A stretch of DNA of 64,000 nucleotides, taken from contig NZ_CP108046.1 in NCBI RefSeq assembly GCF_041435115.1, forward strand, positions 6,696,001 through 6,760,000, in the 5' to 3' direction. This document shows positions 18,764-28,373 of the stretch, piece after piece. The notes beneath the pieces were generated by a model. It saw only the letters and a list, made by a program, of their open reading frames with translations. It did no database searches and was not told the DNA's origin. How positions within the stretch are numbered: the first letter of the stretch is position 1; each line of letters opens with the position of its first letter. Source of the DNA: Streptomyces sp. NBC_00289 (GTDB lineage Bacteria; Actinomycetota; Actinomycetes; Streptomycetales; Streptomycetaceae). Position numbers and translations under genes: made by a program.

Positions 18764-18776
18764 GCGGCACACGCAC

Positions 18777-18816
18777 GAGGAAGGGGCCCCGGTCGACCGA
18801 CCGGGGCCCCTTCCTC
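18777..18816. terminator. Bidirectional terminator after clpX
   Basis: A perfect 18-bp stem (18777-18794 with 18799-18816) has loop GACC. It lies between convergent clpX and the next minus-strand gene. Confidence 0.9.
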
Positions 18817-18826
18817 GTTGCCGGCG

Positions 18827-19768
18827 TCAGGCCTTGACGCGCACGTCGTTGCGGACCTTGGCGGTCAGCGCCGCCGCGTCGGCGATCGAGGTGCTCTTGC
18901 CCGCGCTGAGGCTGGCGATGTCGAACGACAGCACGTACGCCAGGGTGCTGTGGTCCCCCCAGATGCAGAACGGCATCCTCGTGGTCTTGCCGGACTCGCT
19001 GCTCTCGATGTTCTGGCACTTCATGATGCCGTTCGAGAACCCGGCGGGGGTGACCTCCTGCGGGCTGCCGACGAGCTTGCCGTCGGAGGACGACTCGCTC
19101 TTGGCGTCCTTCTGCATCTGCGCGAACATCGCGTCGACGACCTTCTCCGGATCGTCGATGGTGCCGTACACGCCCGCGAACCCGAGGTTCTTCGCCGTCA
19201 GGCCCGACCCCGACGTGTAGCCGGCGCTGACGTCCTTGGGGTTGTCGACCCCCCACGACTCGGTGTCCTTCAGGTCCTTGTCGCTCAGTCCGTCAGCCGA
19301 GTTGTCGTCCGACTTCTTGTACGCCCCGTCGAGGATCGTCGCCGGCGCGGCCAGCTTGTGCGCCCCGTCGTCGGAGACGCCCGAGCCGCCGGCGCTCCCC
19401 CCGCCCAGCATGAGTGCCGCGCCCACCGCGATCGCGGCCACCACCGCCACCGCGCCGATGATCAGGCCCGTCTTCTTCTTGCCGCCGCCCGGAGCGGGCG
19501 GCTGCGGGGCGCCGTACGGCTGCTGGCCGTAGGGCTGTGCGGGCTGCTGGCCGTAGGCGGGCGGCTGGCCGTACGCCGGTGTCTGCGGCGGGACGCCCTG
19601 CTGCTGGGGGTAGCCGTAGCCCGGCTGGCCGGGCGCAGGGGCCTGCTGCGGGTACCCGTAGCCGGGCTGGGGGGCCTGCGGCGGCTGCTGGCCGTAAGGC
19701 CCCGGCTGACCGTACGGTCCGGGCTGCTGGGGCTGCCCGCCGTACGGGCCCGGCTGGTTGTGACTCAT
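18827..19768 (-). CDS. Membrane protein with Pro/Gly/Gln/Tyr-rich cytoplasmic N-terminus
   Basis: The 313-residue protein has a low-complexity N-terminus (residues 1-95) with repeated YGQ, YGYPQQ and PGPYG motifs. One membrane helix follows at about 101-121 (GLIIGAVAVVAAIAVGAAL), preceded by three lysines that indicate a cytoplasmic N-terminus. An extracytoplasmic domain of about 190 residues then has two cysteines (MKCQ and FCIWGD) likely to form a disulfide. This layout is common in actinobacterial proteins of unknown function. The start ATG at 19768 (MSHNQPGPYGG) is preferred to 19849. It is monocistronic and divergent from valS. Confidence 0.8.
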   Translation of the reverse strand: MSHNQPGPYGGQPQQPGPYGQPGPYGQQPPQAPQPGYGYPQQAPAPGQPGYGYPQQQGVPPQTPAYGQPPAYGQQPAQPYGQQPYGAPQPPAPGGGKKKTGLIIGAVAVVAAIAVGAALMLGGGSAGGSGVSDDGAHKLAAPATILDGAYKKSDDNSADGLSDKDLKDTESWGVDNPKDVSAGYTSGSGLTAKNLGFAGVYGTIDDPEKVVDAMFAQMQKDAKSESSSDGKLVGSPQEVTPAGFSNGIMKCQNIESSESGKTTRMPFCIWGDHSTLAYVLSFDIASLSAGKSTSIADAAALTAKVRNDVRVKA

Positions 19769-19904
19769 TCCTGGGTTCCCCTCCAGATACTTATGTGTTC
19801 CTGACATCCTGGCGCAGGGGCGCGACGCACAACGCGGCGGGGGCCGCACCGTTACACAAGAATCGCGTTTCGGGACTGCCCCGTGACACCCCTAAACTGA
19901 GCCC

Positions 19905-22529
19905 GTGACCGAGAACGCTCAGCAGCAGCCATCAGCGCCCGAGACCGAACTGCCGACCCAGTACGCGCCGGCCGAGGTAGAGGGGCCGCTGTACGAGCGC
20001 TGGGTGGAGCGGGGTTACTTCGAGGCGGACGCGAAGAGCGAGAAGCCCCCGTACACCGTCGTCATCCCGCCGCCGAACGTCACCGGCAGCCTGCACCTCG
20101 GGCACGCCTTCGAGCACACCCTCATCGACGCCCTCACCCGCCGCAAGCGCATGCAGGGTTACGAAACGCTGTGGCAGCCCGGCATGGACCACGCCGGCAT
20201 CGCCACGCAGAACGTCGTCGAGCGGGAGCTCGGCAAGGAGGGCAAGTCCCGGCACGACCTGGGCCGTGAGGCGTTCGTCGAGCGCGTCTGGCAGTGGAAG
20301 GCCGAGTCGGGCGGCCAGATCTCCGGGCAGATGCGGCGCCTCGGCGACGGTGTCGCGTGGTCGCGTGAGCGCTTCACCATGGACGAGGGGCTGTCCCAGG
20401 CCGTCCAGACCATCTTCAAGCGGCTCTACGACGACGAGCTGATCTACCGCGCCGAGCGCATCATCAACTGGTGTCCGCGCTGCCTGACCGCCATCTCGGA
20501 CATCGAGGTGGAGTACCAGGACGACGACGGCGAGCTCGTCTCGATGAAGTACGGCGAGGGCGACGAGACCATCGTCGTCGCCACCACCCGCGCCGAGACC
20601 ATGCTCGGTGACACGGCCGTCGCCGTGCACCCCGGGGACGAGCGGTACAAGCACCTGGTCGGCAAGCTCATCAAGCTGCCGCTGACCGACCGTTCCATCC
20701 CGGTCGTCGCCGACGAGCACGTCGACCCGGAGTTCGGCACCGGCGCCGTCAAGGTCACCCCGGCCCACGATCCGAACGACTTCGAGATCGGCCGGCGCCA
20801 CGACCTGCCCGCCATCGCCGTGATGGACGAGCACGCCGTCATCACCGCCCACGGCCCCTTCCAGGGCCTGGACCGGCTCGAGGCCCGCTCCGCCATCGTC
20901 GCCGCGCTGCGCGCAGAGGGCCGGATCGTCGCCGAGAAGCGGCCCTACGTCCACTCGGTCGGCCACTGCTCGCGCTGCAAGACCACCATCGAGCCGCGGC
21001 TGTCCATGCAGTGGTGGGTCAAGGTCGGCCCGCTGGCGAAGGCCGCGGGGGACGCCGTCCGCGACGGACGCGTCAAGATCCACCCGCAGGAGATGGAGAA
21101 GCGGTACTTCGACTGGGTCGACAACCTCCACGACTGGTGCATCTCGCGGCAGTTGTGGTGGGGGCACCGGATCCCGGTCTGGTACGGCCCCGAGGGCGAG
21201 ACCGTCTGCGTCGGCCCCGACGAGGAGCCGCCGAGCGGTGCGGGCTGGCGTCAGGACACCGACGTCCTCGACACCTGGTTCTCCTCCGGCCTGTGGCCCT
21301 TCTCCACCCTCGGCTGGCCCGAACAGACCGAGAGCCTCGCGAAGTTCTACCCGAACTCCGTCCTGGTCACCGGCTACGACATCCTCTTCTTCTGGGTCGC
21401 CCGGATGATGATGTTCGGCCTGTACGCGATGGACGGCACCCCGCCGTTCCACACCATCGCCCTGCACGGCATGGTCCGCGACCAGTTCGGCAAGAAGATG
21501 TCGAAGTCCTTCGGCAACGCGGTCAACCCGCTGGACTGGATGGACAAGTACGGCTCCGACGCGCTCCGGTTCACCCTCGCCCGCGGCGCCAACCCCGGTG
21601 TCGACGTGCCCATCGGCGAGGACTGGGTCCAGGGCTCCCGCAACTTCGCCAACAAGATCTGGAATGCCACGCGCTTCGCGCTGATGAACGGCGCGACGGT
21701 CGAGGGCCCGCTGCCGGACGCGTCGGAGATGTCGGCGACCGACCGCTGGATCCTGTCCCGCCTCAACTCCGTCGTCGCCGAGGTCGACGCGCTCTACGAG
21801 GACTTCCAGTTCGCGAAGCTCTCCGACGCGCTGTTCCACTTCGCCTGGGACGAGGTCTTCGACTGGTACGTCGAGCTGTCCAAGACGACGTTCCAGGCGG
21901 GCGGCGGGCCGGCCGAGGTCAGCAAGCGGGTCCTCGGCGAGGTCCTCGACGTGACCCTCAGGCTGCTGCACCCGGTCGTCCCCTTCGTCACGGAGACCCT
22001 CTGGACCACGCTGACCGGTGGCGAGTCCGTCGTCATCGCCGAGTGGCCGGCGGACAGCGGCTTCCGGGACACCGCCGCCGAGCGGGAGATCGAGAGCCTC
22101 CAGTCCGTCATCACCGAGGTCCGCCGCTTCCGCGCCGACCAGGGCCTGCAGCCCGGTCAGCGGGTGCCCGCCCGCCTGGAGCTCGGCGGCACCGCGCTCG
22201 CCCCGCACGAGGCGGCCATCCGTCAGCTGCTGCGGCTCCAGCCGGAGGGCGAGGAGTTCTCGGCCACGGCGACGCTGCCGGTCGCGGGGGCGACGGTGGC
22301 GCTCGACCTGTCCGGGACGATCGACATCGGCGCCGAGCGGAAGCGGCTGGCCAAGGATCTCGCCGCCGCGGAGAAGGAGAAGGCGCAGGCGAACGGGAAG
22401 CTCGGCAACGAGGCGTTCCTCGCCAAGGCGCCGGACAAGGTGGTCGACGGGATCCGGAGCCGGCTCGCCAAGGCGGAGGCGGACATCGTGCGGATCGCCG
22501 CGCAGCTGGAGCGGTTGCCGCAGGTCTAG
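19905..22529 (+). CDS. valS: Valyl-tRNA synthetase
   Basis: ValRS (874 residues) charges tRNA-Val. The class I signatures are HLGH (64-67, within [18 protein letters not shown]) and KMSKS (about 530, in [11 protein letters not shown]). The editing CP1 domain lies between them ([17 protein letters not shown]). The C-terminal coiled-coil arm closes the protein (about 810-874, with alternating Lys/Ala). Length is normal. GTG at 19905, with a short upstream region. A complex palindromic repeat follows as the terminator, so folC has its own start. Confidence 0.97.
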   Translation: MTENAQQQPSAPETELPTQYAPAEVEGPLYERWVERGYFEADAKSEKPPYTVVIPPPNVTGSLHLGHAFEHTLIDALTRRKRMQGYETLWQPGMDHAGIATQNVVERELGKEGKSRHDLGREAFVERVWQWKAESGGQISGQMRRLGDGVAWSRERFTMDEGLSQAVQTIFKRLYDDELIYRAERIINWCPRCLTAISDIEVEYQDDDGELVSMKYGEGDETIVVATTRAETMLGDTAVAVHPGDERYKHLVGKLIKLPLTDRSIPVVADEHVDPEFGTGAVKVTPAHDPNDFEIGRRHDLPAIAVMDEHAVITAHGPFQGLDRLEARSAIVAALRAEGRIVAEKRPYVHSVGHCSRCKTTIEPRLSMQWWVKVGPLAKAAGDAVRDGRVKIHPQEMEKRYFDWVDNLHDWCISRQLWWGHRIPVWYGPEGETVCVGPDEEPPSGAGWRQDTDVLDTWFSSGLWPFSTLGWPEQTESLAKFYPNSVLVTGYDILFFWVARMMMFGLYAMDGTPPFHTIALHGMVRDQFGKKMSKSFGNAVNPLDWMDKYGSDALRFTLARGANPGVDVPIGEDWVQGSRNFANKIWNATRFALMNGATVEGPLPDASEMSATDRWILSRLNSVVAEVDALYEDFQFAKLSDALFHFAWDEVFDWYVELSKTTFQAGGGPAEVSKRVLGEVLDVTLRLLHPVVPFVTETLWTTLTGGESVVIAEWPADSGFRDTAAEREIESLQSVITEVRRFRADQGLQPGQRVPARLELGGTALAPHEAAIRQLLRLQPEGEEFSATATLPVAGATVALDLSGTIDIGAERKRLAKDLAAAEKEKAQANGKLGNEAFLAKAPDKVVDGIRSRLAKAEADIVRIAAQLERLPQV

Positions 22530-22707
22530 CGGGGCTCTGGCCCCGCTGGCCGTGCTGGGGGCTGCCGCCCCCAGACCCCCGCTTCGGCCCTGAACGGGCC
22601 TCGTCCTCAAACGCCGGACGGGCTGATGATCAGCCCCTCCGGCGTTTGAGGAGCGGGGGTCCGGGGGCTGGCCCCCGGGGTGCGGCACAGCTCCGTAGAC
22701 TGGCCCC
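22530..22707. repeat. Nested palindromic intergenic repeat after valS
   Basis: The inner hairpin is TCCTCAAACGCCGG (22604-22617) with CCGGCGTTTGAGGA (22639-22652), extended inside by GGGCTGA-TGA-TCAGCCC. The flanks pair again: the GGGGGCTGCCGCCCCCAGACCCCCGC side against GCGGGGGTCCGGGGGCTGGCCCCC. This looks like a widespread Streptomyces intergenic element; I recognise the CTCAAACGCCGGA motif from many streptomycete intergenic regions. It probably ends valS transcription. The folC promoter must lie near its right edge. Confidence 0.7.
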
Positions 22708-24228
22708 GTGAGCGAGCTCCCCCCGAACGGTGACCACGACCTGCCCGATCCCCTGGATTCCTTCGACGAGATCATCGCCGAGGAGACCGACCGCGACCCC
22801 GATCTCGCGGTCATCGAGGCCGGCAGCCGGACCCTGCGCACCCGGGGCGGCCTGTCCCGGACCGACGTACCCACGCGTCCGGCGGACCCCGAGGTCGACA
22901 AGGCCCTGCGCGCGGTCGAGGCGGAGCTGGCGACGCGGTGGGGCGAGACGAAGCTGGAGCCGTCCGTCGCCCGCATCGCCGCGCTGGTGGACGTGCTGGG
23001 CGATCCGCAGCGGTCGTACCCCTCGATCCACATCACGGGGACGAACGGCAAGACCTCCACGGCCCGCATGATCGAGACCCTGCTCGGCGCCTTCGACCTG
23101 CGCACCGGGCGCTACACCTCGCCGCACGTGCAGTCGGTCACCGAGCGGATCAGTCTCGACGGGGAGCCCATCTCCGCCGAGCGGTTCATCGAGACGTACG
23201 AGGACATCAAGCCGTACGTCGAGATGGTCGACGGCATGCAGGAGTTCCGGCTCTCCTTCTTCGAGGTGCTGACCGGGATGGCGTACGCGGCCTTCGCCGA
23301 CGCGCCCGTCGACGTCGCCGTCGTCGAGGTCGGCATGGGCGGCAGCTGGGACGCCACCAACGTCATCGACGCGGACGTCGCCGTCGTCACCCCGATCGAC
23401 CTCGACCACACCGACCGGCTCGGTGAGACGCCCGGCGAGATCGCCGTGGAGAAGGCCGGGATCGTCAAGCAGGGCGCGACCGTCATCCTGGCCCAGCAGC
23501 CGGTGGACGCGGCGCAGGTGCTGCTGAAGAAGGCGGTGGAGGTCGACGCCACCGTGGCCCGTGAGGGTCTGGAGTTCGGAGTCGTGGCGCGGCAGGTCGC
23601 CGTGGGCGGGCAGTTGCTGACCCTGCGCGGGCTCGGCGGTGAGTACACCGACGTGTACCTGCCGCTGCACGGCCCCTACCAGGCGCACAACGCGGCCGTC
23701 GCGCTGGCCGCCGTCGAGGCGTTCTTCGGCGTCGGCTCCCAGCGGCCCGAGCCGCTCGACGTCGACACGGTCCGCAAGGCCTTCGCGGCCGTGACCTCGC
23801 CGGGCCGGCTGGAGGTCGTACGGCGCTCGCCGACCGTCGTCCTGGACGCGGCCCACAACCCGGCGGGTGCCCGTGCCACCGCCGAGGCCGTCGGGGAGGC
23901 CTTCGATTTCAGCCGGCTGATCGGTGTGGTCGGGGCCAGCGGCGACAAGAACGTCCGGGGGCTCCTGGAGGCCTTCGAGCCGATCTTCGCGGAGATCGTC
24001 GTCACCCAGAACTCCAGTCACCGCGCGATGGACGCGGACGAGCTGGCCGGGATCGCCGTCGAGGTGTTCGGCGAGGAGCGCGTACAGGTCGAGCCGCGAC
24101 TGCCCGACGCGCTGGAGGCCGCGATCACGCTGGCCGAGGAGGAGGGCGAGTTCGCCGGCGGCGGTGTGCTCGTCACCGGCTCCGTCATCACCGTCGGTGA
24201 GGCCCGACTGCTGCTGGGGAGGGGCTGA
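22708..24228 (+). CDS. folC: Folylpolyglutamate synthase / dihydrofolate synthase
   Basis: FolC (506 residues) belongs to the Mur ligase superfamily and adds glutamates to folates; bacterial forms often also make dihydrofolate. The ATP loop is GTNGKTS (111-117), followed by RTGRYTSPHV, VVEVGMGGSWDATN and the DAAHNPAG motif. The N-terminus has about 55 extra residues, Asp/Glu-rich, compared with typical FolC, which is common in Streptomyces. GTG at 22708. A membrane-protein gene starts 5 bp downstream, so the two form an operon. Confidence 0.94.
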   Translation: MSELPPNGDHDLPDPLDSFDEIIAEETDRDPDLAVIEAGSRTLRTRGGLSRTDVPTRPADPEVDKALRAVEAELATRWGETKLEPSVARIAALVDVLGDPQRSYPSIHITGTNGKTSTARMIETLLGAFDLRTGRYTSPHVQSVTERISLDGEPISAERFIETYEDIKPYVEMVDGMQEFRLSFFEVLTGMAYAAFADAPVDVAVVEVGMGGSWDATNVIDADVAVVTPIDLDHTDRLGETPGEIAVEKAGIVKQGATVILAQQPVDAAQVLLKKAVEVDATVAREGLEFGVVARQVAVGGQLLTLRGLGGEYTDVYLPLHGPYQAHNAAVALAAVEAFFGVGSQRPEPLDVDTVRKAFAAVTSPGRLEVVRRSPTVVLDAAHNPAGARATAEAVGEAFDFSRLIGVVGASGDKNVRGLLEAFEPIFAEIVVTQNSSHRAMDADELAGIAVEVFGEERVQVEPRLPDALEAAITLAEEEGEFAGGGVLVTGSVITVGEARLLLGRG

Positions 24229-24232
24229 CCCC

Positions 24233-24589
24233 GTGCGTACGCTCTGTGCTTCGACCCTGATCGGTGAGGTCTTCATCATCGGCTTCGCCGGCCTCGTCGC
24301 GATGAAGGACCCCGGCCTGTCCACGGCGACGGTGTGGACGGTCAGCGGTATCGCCATGTTCCTGTGCGTGGCGCTGTGCGGCATGGTCACCCGCCCCGGG
24401 GGAGTCGCCCTCGGCTGGGCCCTCCAGATCGCCCTGGTCGCCTCCGGCCTCGTCGTCCCGACCATGTTCGTGCTGGGTGTGGCCTTCGCGGCCCTGTGGT
24501 GGGCGTCGGTCCACTACGGACGGAAGATCGACGAGGCGAAGGCGAGGTTCGCGGCCCAGGCCGCCGCCTCTACACCTGACGCTGCGTAA
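24233..24589 (+). CDS. DUF4233 small membrane protein
   Basis: The 118-residue protein starts at GTG 24233, 4 bp after the folC stop. It has about four hydrophobic stretches ([54 protein letters not shown] and [12 protein letters not shown]) and a charged C-terminus [12 protein letters not shown]. The pattern and position directly after folC match the DUF4233 family of actinobacteria. The role is unknown; tight coupling to folC suggests coregulation. A longer frame from 23924 is the out-of-frame extension and is not used. Confidence 0.85.
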   Translation: MRTLCASTLIGEVFIIGFAGLVAMKDPGLSTATVWTVSGIAMFLCVALCGMVTRPGGVALGWALQIALVASGLVVPTMFVLGVAFAALWWASVHYGRKIDEAKARFAAQAAASTPDAA

Positions 24590-24654
24590 CGGACGTCCCG
24601 ACACGCCCTGTAGCCTCGTCCTCCCGCACAATCTCTGACCTGAAGGAGCTCGTC

Positions 24655-25068
24655 GTGAGCCAGCGCACCCTCGTCCTGCTCAAGCCCGACGCCGTCCGTC
24701 GTGGCCTGACCGGCGAGATCATCAGCCGCATCGAGCGCAAGGCCGGCTGGGCGATCACCGCGCTGGAGCTGCGCACGCTGGACCAGGACACGCTGGAGCA
24801 GCACTACGGCGAGCACAAGGGCAAGCCCTTCTACGAGCCGCTGGTGGAGTTCATGGCCTCCGGTCCGGTCGTTGCGCTGATCGTCGAGGGCGAGCGGGTC
24901 ATCGACGGTGTGCGGCAGCTGGCCGGTCCGACCGACCCGATCGCCGCCGCCCCCGGCTCCATCCGCGGCGACTACGGTGTGATCGTCCGGGAGAACCTGA
25001 TCCACGCCTCCGACTCCGAGGAGTCGGCCCAGCGCGAGGTGAAGCTCTTCTTCCCCGGCCGCGGTTGA
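24655..25068 (+). CDS. ndk: Nucleoside diphosphate kinase
   Basis: Ndk (137 residues) transfers the gamma phosphate between nucleoside di- and triphosphates. The phosphorylated residue is His 117 in [16 protein letters not shown], the canonical family signature. [12 protein letters not shown] and [21 protein letters not shown] are also typical. GTG at 24655 follows AAGGAGCTCGTC, a good ribosome site. It is 65 bp after the DUF4233 gene and may belong to the folC transcript. Two hairpins follow. Confidence 0.97.
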   Translation: MSQRTLVLLKPDAVRRGLTGEIISRIERKAGWAITALELRTLDQDTLEQHYGEHKGKPFYEPLVEFMASGPVVALIVEGERVIDGVRQLAGPTDPIAAAPGSIRGDYGVIVRENLIHASDSEESAQREVKLFFPGRG

Positions 25069-25088
25069 GCCGGTCGGACCAATTTTTC

Positions 25089-25150
25089 CGAGGGACCGTC
25101 AGGTCCCTCGCCCCCCTGACCTGGGACGGCCGCGCATTTTCGGCCGTCCC
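25089..25150 (+). terminator. Two consecutive hairpins after ndk
   Basis: Stem 1 is CGAGGGACC-GTCA-GGTCCCTCG (25089-25110), preceded by a T run. Stem 2 is GGGACGGCCG-N8-CGGCCGTCCC (25123-25150). They end the folC-ndk transcript. The following 200 bp to mreB hold the mreB promoter region, with TACGAT at 25271 as one possible -10 box. Confidence 0.75.
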
Positions 25151-25356
25151 GTGGCATATGCGTGCCGATCGGGGGAACGCATGCCCCCTATGGGCCGTCT
25201 CCACAAGCGGGGCGGCGCATGATCTGCTGACAATGGCGAAGACCCTCGCGCAGTGTTCGGGCAGGCGCGTCTACGATGGAAGCCTGCACGTCACAGCACC
25301 CACCTCGCCGACCTGAAAAGCCCTCAAAAGCTCATGGGAAGGCCAGTCGAATCCTG

Positions 25357-26388
25357 ATGGGGAACTCAATGTCGTTCATCGGCCGTGACATGGCTGTCGA
25401 CCTCGGGACCGCCAACACGCTGGTGTACGTCAGGGGTCGCGGGATCGTACTCAACGAGCCGTCCGTCGTCGCGATCAACACCAACACCGGTGGCATCCTC
25501 GCGGTCGGCTCGGAAGCCAAGAAGATGATCGGGCGGACGCCGGGCAACATCGTTGCCGTACGCCCGCTGAAGGACGGTGTCATCGCCGACTTCGAGATCA
25601 CCGAGCGCATGCTCCGCTACTTCATTCTGAAGATCCACAAGCGCCGCTACCTGGCCCGTCCGCGGGTCGTCGTCTGTGTGCCCTCGGGCATCACGGGCGT
25701 CGAGCGCCGTGCCGTGATCGAGGCGTCGTCCCAGGCCGGCGCCCGCCAGGTGCACATCATCGAGGAGCCCATGGCGGCGGCCATCGGTTCCGGCCTGCCG
25801 GTCCACGAGGCCACGGGCAACATGGTGGTGGACATCGGCGGCGGCACCACGGAGGTCGCGGTCATCTCGCTCGGCGGCATCGTCACCGCCCAGTCCATCC
25901 GCGTCGCGGGTGACGAACTGGACAGCTCGATCATCCAGCACATCAAGAAGGAGTACTCGCTCCTCCTCGGTGAGCGGACTGCCGAACAGATCAAGATCAC
26001 GATCGGTTCGGCGTACGACCTCGACAACGACGAACACACCGAAATCCGCGGCCGGGACCTCGTCTCCGGGCTGCCCAAGACCGTCGTGATCTCGGCCGCC
26101 GAAGTGCGCAAGGCGATCGAGGAGCCCGTCAACGCCATCGTGGACGCCGTCAAGACGACCCTCGACAAGTGCCCGCCGGAGCTGTCCGGCGACATCATGG
26201 ACAGGGGCATCGTGCTGACCGGCGGCGGAGCGCTGCTGCGCGGGCTCGACGAGCGGCTGCGCCGCGAGACCGGCATGCCGATCCACATCGCCGAGGACCC
26301 GCTGGACAGCGTGGCGCTCGGCTCCGGCAAGTGCGTCGAGGAGTTCGAGGCGCTCCAGCAGGTGCTGGACGCCCAGCCGCGCAGATGA
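25357..26388 (+). CDS. mreB: MreB, bacterial actin homologue
   Basis: MreB (343 residues) is an ATP-dependent actin-fold filament protein. In Streptomyces it acts mainly in spore-wall synthesis rather than hyphal tip growth. The phosphate-1 motif is [12 protein letters not shown] and phosphate-2 is [19 protein letters not shown]. The adenosine motif is [15 protein letters not shown]. Start choice: ATG at 25357 ([11 protein letters not shown]) matches the form I recall for S. coelicolor, but ATG at 25369 has a better ribosome site (GGGGA) and may be real. An upstream frame from 25276 is rejected. A hairpin and then a separate promoter lie before mreC. Confidence 0.96.
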   Translation: MGNSMSFIGRDMAVDLGTANTLVYVRGRGIVLNEPSVVAINTNTGGILAVGSEAKKMIGRTPGNIVAVRPLKDGVIADFEITERMLRYFILKIHKRRYLARPRVVVCVPSGITGVERRAVIEASSQAGARQVHIIEEPMAAAIGSGLPVHEATGNMVVDIGGGTTEVAVISLGGIVTAQSIRVAGDELDSSIIQHIKKEYSLLLGERTAEQIKITIGSAYDLDNDEHTEIRGRDLVSGLPKTVVISAAEVRKAIEEPVNAIVDAVKTTLDKCPPELSGDIMDRGIVLTGGGALLRGLDERLRRETGMPIHIAEDPLDSVALGSGKCVEEFEALQQVLDAQPRR

Positions 26389-26403
26389 CGTAACGCTTCG
26401 ATT

Positions 26404-26437
26404 CCGCCGTACGAGATGATCTCCTCTCGTACGGCGG
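26404..26437. terminator. Hairpin between mreB and mreC
   Basis: A perfect 12-bp stem CCGCCGTACGAG (26404-26415) pairs with CTCGTACGGCGG (26426-26437), loop of 10. It would end or weaken transcription from mreB into mreC, so the two parts of the cluster can be expressed at different levels. Confidence 0.7.
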
Positions 26438-26441
26438 ATCG

Positions 26442-26471
26442 TTGACATAGATGCATAAGCTCCCCTATAGC
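26442..26471 (+). promoter_or_regulatory. Sigma-70-type promoter before mreC
   Basis: TTGACA (26442-26447), an 18-bp spacer and TATAGC (26466-26471) make one of the best vegetative-type promoter matches in the window. It lies directly after the mreB hairpin and 69 bp before the mreC start, and would drive mreC-mreD-pbp2-rodA. Confidence 0.65.
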
Positions 26472-26539
26472 GCCCGGGTTTCCCGTGGCGTCACACACGA
26501 ATTCCCGCATTACGACGAGGAAGGGCACGGCCGCCGCAC

Positions 26540-27484
26540 GTGAGGGACACACGAGAGAGCCGGCTGCTCCTGGTGCTGCTGATCGCCGTCGCATTCGCGC
26601 TGATCACGGTCGACATCCGCGGTGGGGAGGACTCACCGGTCGACGGTGCCCGCCAGGCCGCGGCCACGGTTTTCGGCCCGATCGAGAACGGCGTGTCGGG
26701 CGCCGTCGCCCCGGTCGGCAACGCCGTCTCCGCGATCCGTGACTCCGGCGAGCGGCACGACCGGCTCGCCGCGCTGGAGAAGGACAACGCGGCTCTCAAG
26801 GCGAAGCTCGGCAGCGACGACCGCAACCGCAGCCGCCTCACCCAGCTCGACAGAATGCTGAAGATCGCGGGCCAGGGCCAGTACGGCATCAAGGGCGCCG
26901 AGGTCATCGCGATAGGAGCGGCCCAGGGCTTCTCCTGGACCATCACCATCGACGCCGGCGCCAACGACGGACTCAAGCGCGACATGACCGTCCTCAACGG
27001 GGACGGCCTGGTCGGACGCGTGACGACCGTCGGCCCGAACACCGCCACCGTGCTCCTCGCCAACGACCCCGACTTCACCGTCGGCACCCGCATGGAGTCC
27101 ACCGACGAACTCGGCTTCGCCTCCGGTCAGGGCGACCGTCCGCTGCGCGTCGAACTCCTCAACGGAAAGGCCGAGGTGAAGAAGGGCGACCGGCTCGTCA
27201 CCTTCGGCTCGCAGGCCGACAAGCCCTTCGTGCCCGGCGTCCCGGTCGGCTTCGTCTCCCGCGTCGACCCCTCCGGCGGCGGCCTCACCCGCACCCTCTA
27301 CGTCACGCCGTACGTGGGCTTCACCAAGCTCGACGTCGTCGGAGTCGTCGTCGAGGCCCCGAAGAAGGACCCGCGCGACACGGTGCTCCCGAAGAAGCCC
27401 AAACCGACGCCCACGCCGACCGTGACGGTGACCGTCACCCCGTCCGGACAGCCGGTCGACGGCCAGATCCAGCAAGAGCAGTAG
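26540..27484 (+). CDS. mreC: MreC, cell-shape determining protein
   Basis: MreC (314 residues) is a bitopic protein that links cytoplasmic MreB to periplasmic wall enzymes. It has a short cytoplasmic N-terminus, one membrane helix (about 8-24), a coiled coil (about 68-112, RHDRLAALEKDNAALKAKLG), then two beta-barrel domains with the family signature LVGRVTTVGPNTATVLLANDP. The C-terminus is a Lys/Pro/Thr-rich tail with PTPTPTVTVTVT, which is longer than in E. coli. GTG at 26540. mreD follows 12 bp later. Confidence 0.95.
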   Translation: MRDTRESRLLLVLLIAVAFALITVDIRGGEDSPVDGARQAAATVFGPIENGVSGAVAPVGNAVSAIRDSGERHDRLAALEKDNAALKAKLGSDDRNRSRLTQLDRMLKIAGQGQYGIKGAEVIAIGAAQGFSWTITIDAGANDGLKRDMTVLNGDGLVGRVTTVGPNTATVLLANDPDFTVGTRMESTDELGFASGQGDRPLRVELLNGKAEVKKGDRLVTFGSQADKPFVPGVPVGFVSRVDPSGGGLTRTLYVTPYVGFTKLDVVGVVVEAPKKDPRDTVLPKKPKPTPTPTVTVTVTPSGQPVDGQIQQEQ

Positions 27485-27496
27485 GAGCTGTAGCCC

Positions 27497-28168
27497 ATGC
27501 GCGTCAACCGGATCCTGCTGTCCTCGGCCCTGATCGTCGTCGCCCTGGTGCTCCAGGTGAGCGTCCTCGCCCGCCTCCACCTGCCCGGTGCCGTCCCCGA
27601 CCTGCTGCTGCTCACCGTCCTCGGCCTCGCCATGGTCTACGGCCATGTCGGCGGCGCCCTCGTCGGGTTCGGCGCCGGTCTGCTCGCCGACCTCGCCCCG
27701 CCCGCCGACCACGCCGCCGGCCGCTACGCCCTCGTGCTCTGCGTGATCGGCTACCTCGCCGGGCTCGCCAAGCCGGAGAACGGCCGGCTCAAGTCCGCCA
27801 CCGGACCCATGCTCGTGGTGGTCGCCGCGGCCATCGGCTCCACCCTGCTGTACGCCGGGGTCGGCGCCCTCGTCGGCGACACCGCCGCCCGCCATGTGGG
27901 CCTGCCCGGCCTGCTGTTCTCCGCCGCCCTGTACGACCTGCTGCTCGCCCCGTTCGTCGTCCCCGGGATCATGGCACTGGCCCGGCGTGCCGACAACGAC
28001 CCGCTCGCCGAGGGCAACTCCGGTGCCAAGGCGACCGACATCTCCTCCGGCTGGCTGTCCGCCGGCACGGGCCTGAGAATCGGCGGCCAGCGCAACGGAC
28101 TGAGGGTCAAGGCCGCCCGCGCCCGCACCGCCCGCGCCGGACGCATCAAGGGGGTCAAGCGGCTGTGA
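27497..28168 (+). CDS. mreD: MreD, membrane shape-determining protein
   Basis: MreD (223 residues) is an integral membrane protein with about five or six helices that works with MreC and RodA. The N-terminal ILLSSALIVVALVLQVSVLA leads to PDLLLLTVLGLAMVYGHVGG and GFGAGLLADLAPPADHAAG, typical of the family. The C-terminus, about 45 residues, is basic and cytoplasmic (RAGRIKGVKRL end). ATG at 27497. It is followed by a 200-bp leader to pbp2 within the same transcription unit. Confidence 0.93.
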   Translation: MRVNRILLSSALIVVALVLQVSVLARLHLPGAVPDLLLLTVLGLAMVYGHVGGALVGFGAGLLADLAPPADHAAGRYALVLCVIGYLAGLAKPENGRLKSATGPMLVVVAAAIGSTLLYAGVGALVGDTAARHVGLPGLLFSAALYDLLLAPFVVPGIMALARRADNDPLAEGNSGAKATDISSGWLSAGTGLRIGGQRNGLRVKAARARTARAGRIKGVKRL

Positions 28169-28313
28169 CGTCACGCGAGTTGGCCGGCCCCGGTCTCACA
28201 GGTCCGTCGTATACGACTCGTACACGCAGCACAGCTCGCATGCGCACCGCTCGCGTGCGTACGGCTCGCACACGCTCTGCCCGCACACGCTCTGAGAGGG
28301 GAAGGCGGCCGCA

Positions 28314-28373
28314 GTGACCAACGCCCACCCGTCGCCCACCACCACCCTTCCGCGGAATGGGCCGCGCCCATGA
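28314..28373 (+). CDS. Possible 19-residue leader ORF overlapping the pbp2 start
   Basis: A GTG at 28314 is preceded by GAGAGGGGAAGGC, a strong ribosome site, and opens a 19-codon frame (VTNAHPSPTTTLPRNGPRP) whose TGA overlaps the pbp2 ATG as ATGA. The pbp2 ATG itself has only a weak site. The arrangement would allow translational coupling. The frame is short, Pro/Thr-rich and may be chance. Confidence 0.35.
   Translation: MTNAHPSPTTTLPRNGPRP

Noticed and set aside
19932..23105. A 1057-codon minus-strand frame opposite valS and folC
   Set aside because: It crosses two certain genes and a palindromic repeat; translation is Arg/Asp/Val-rich without domains.
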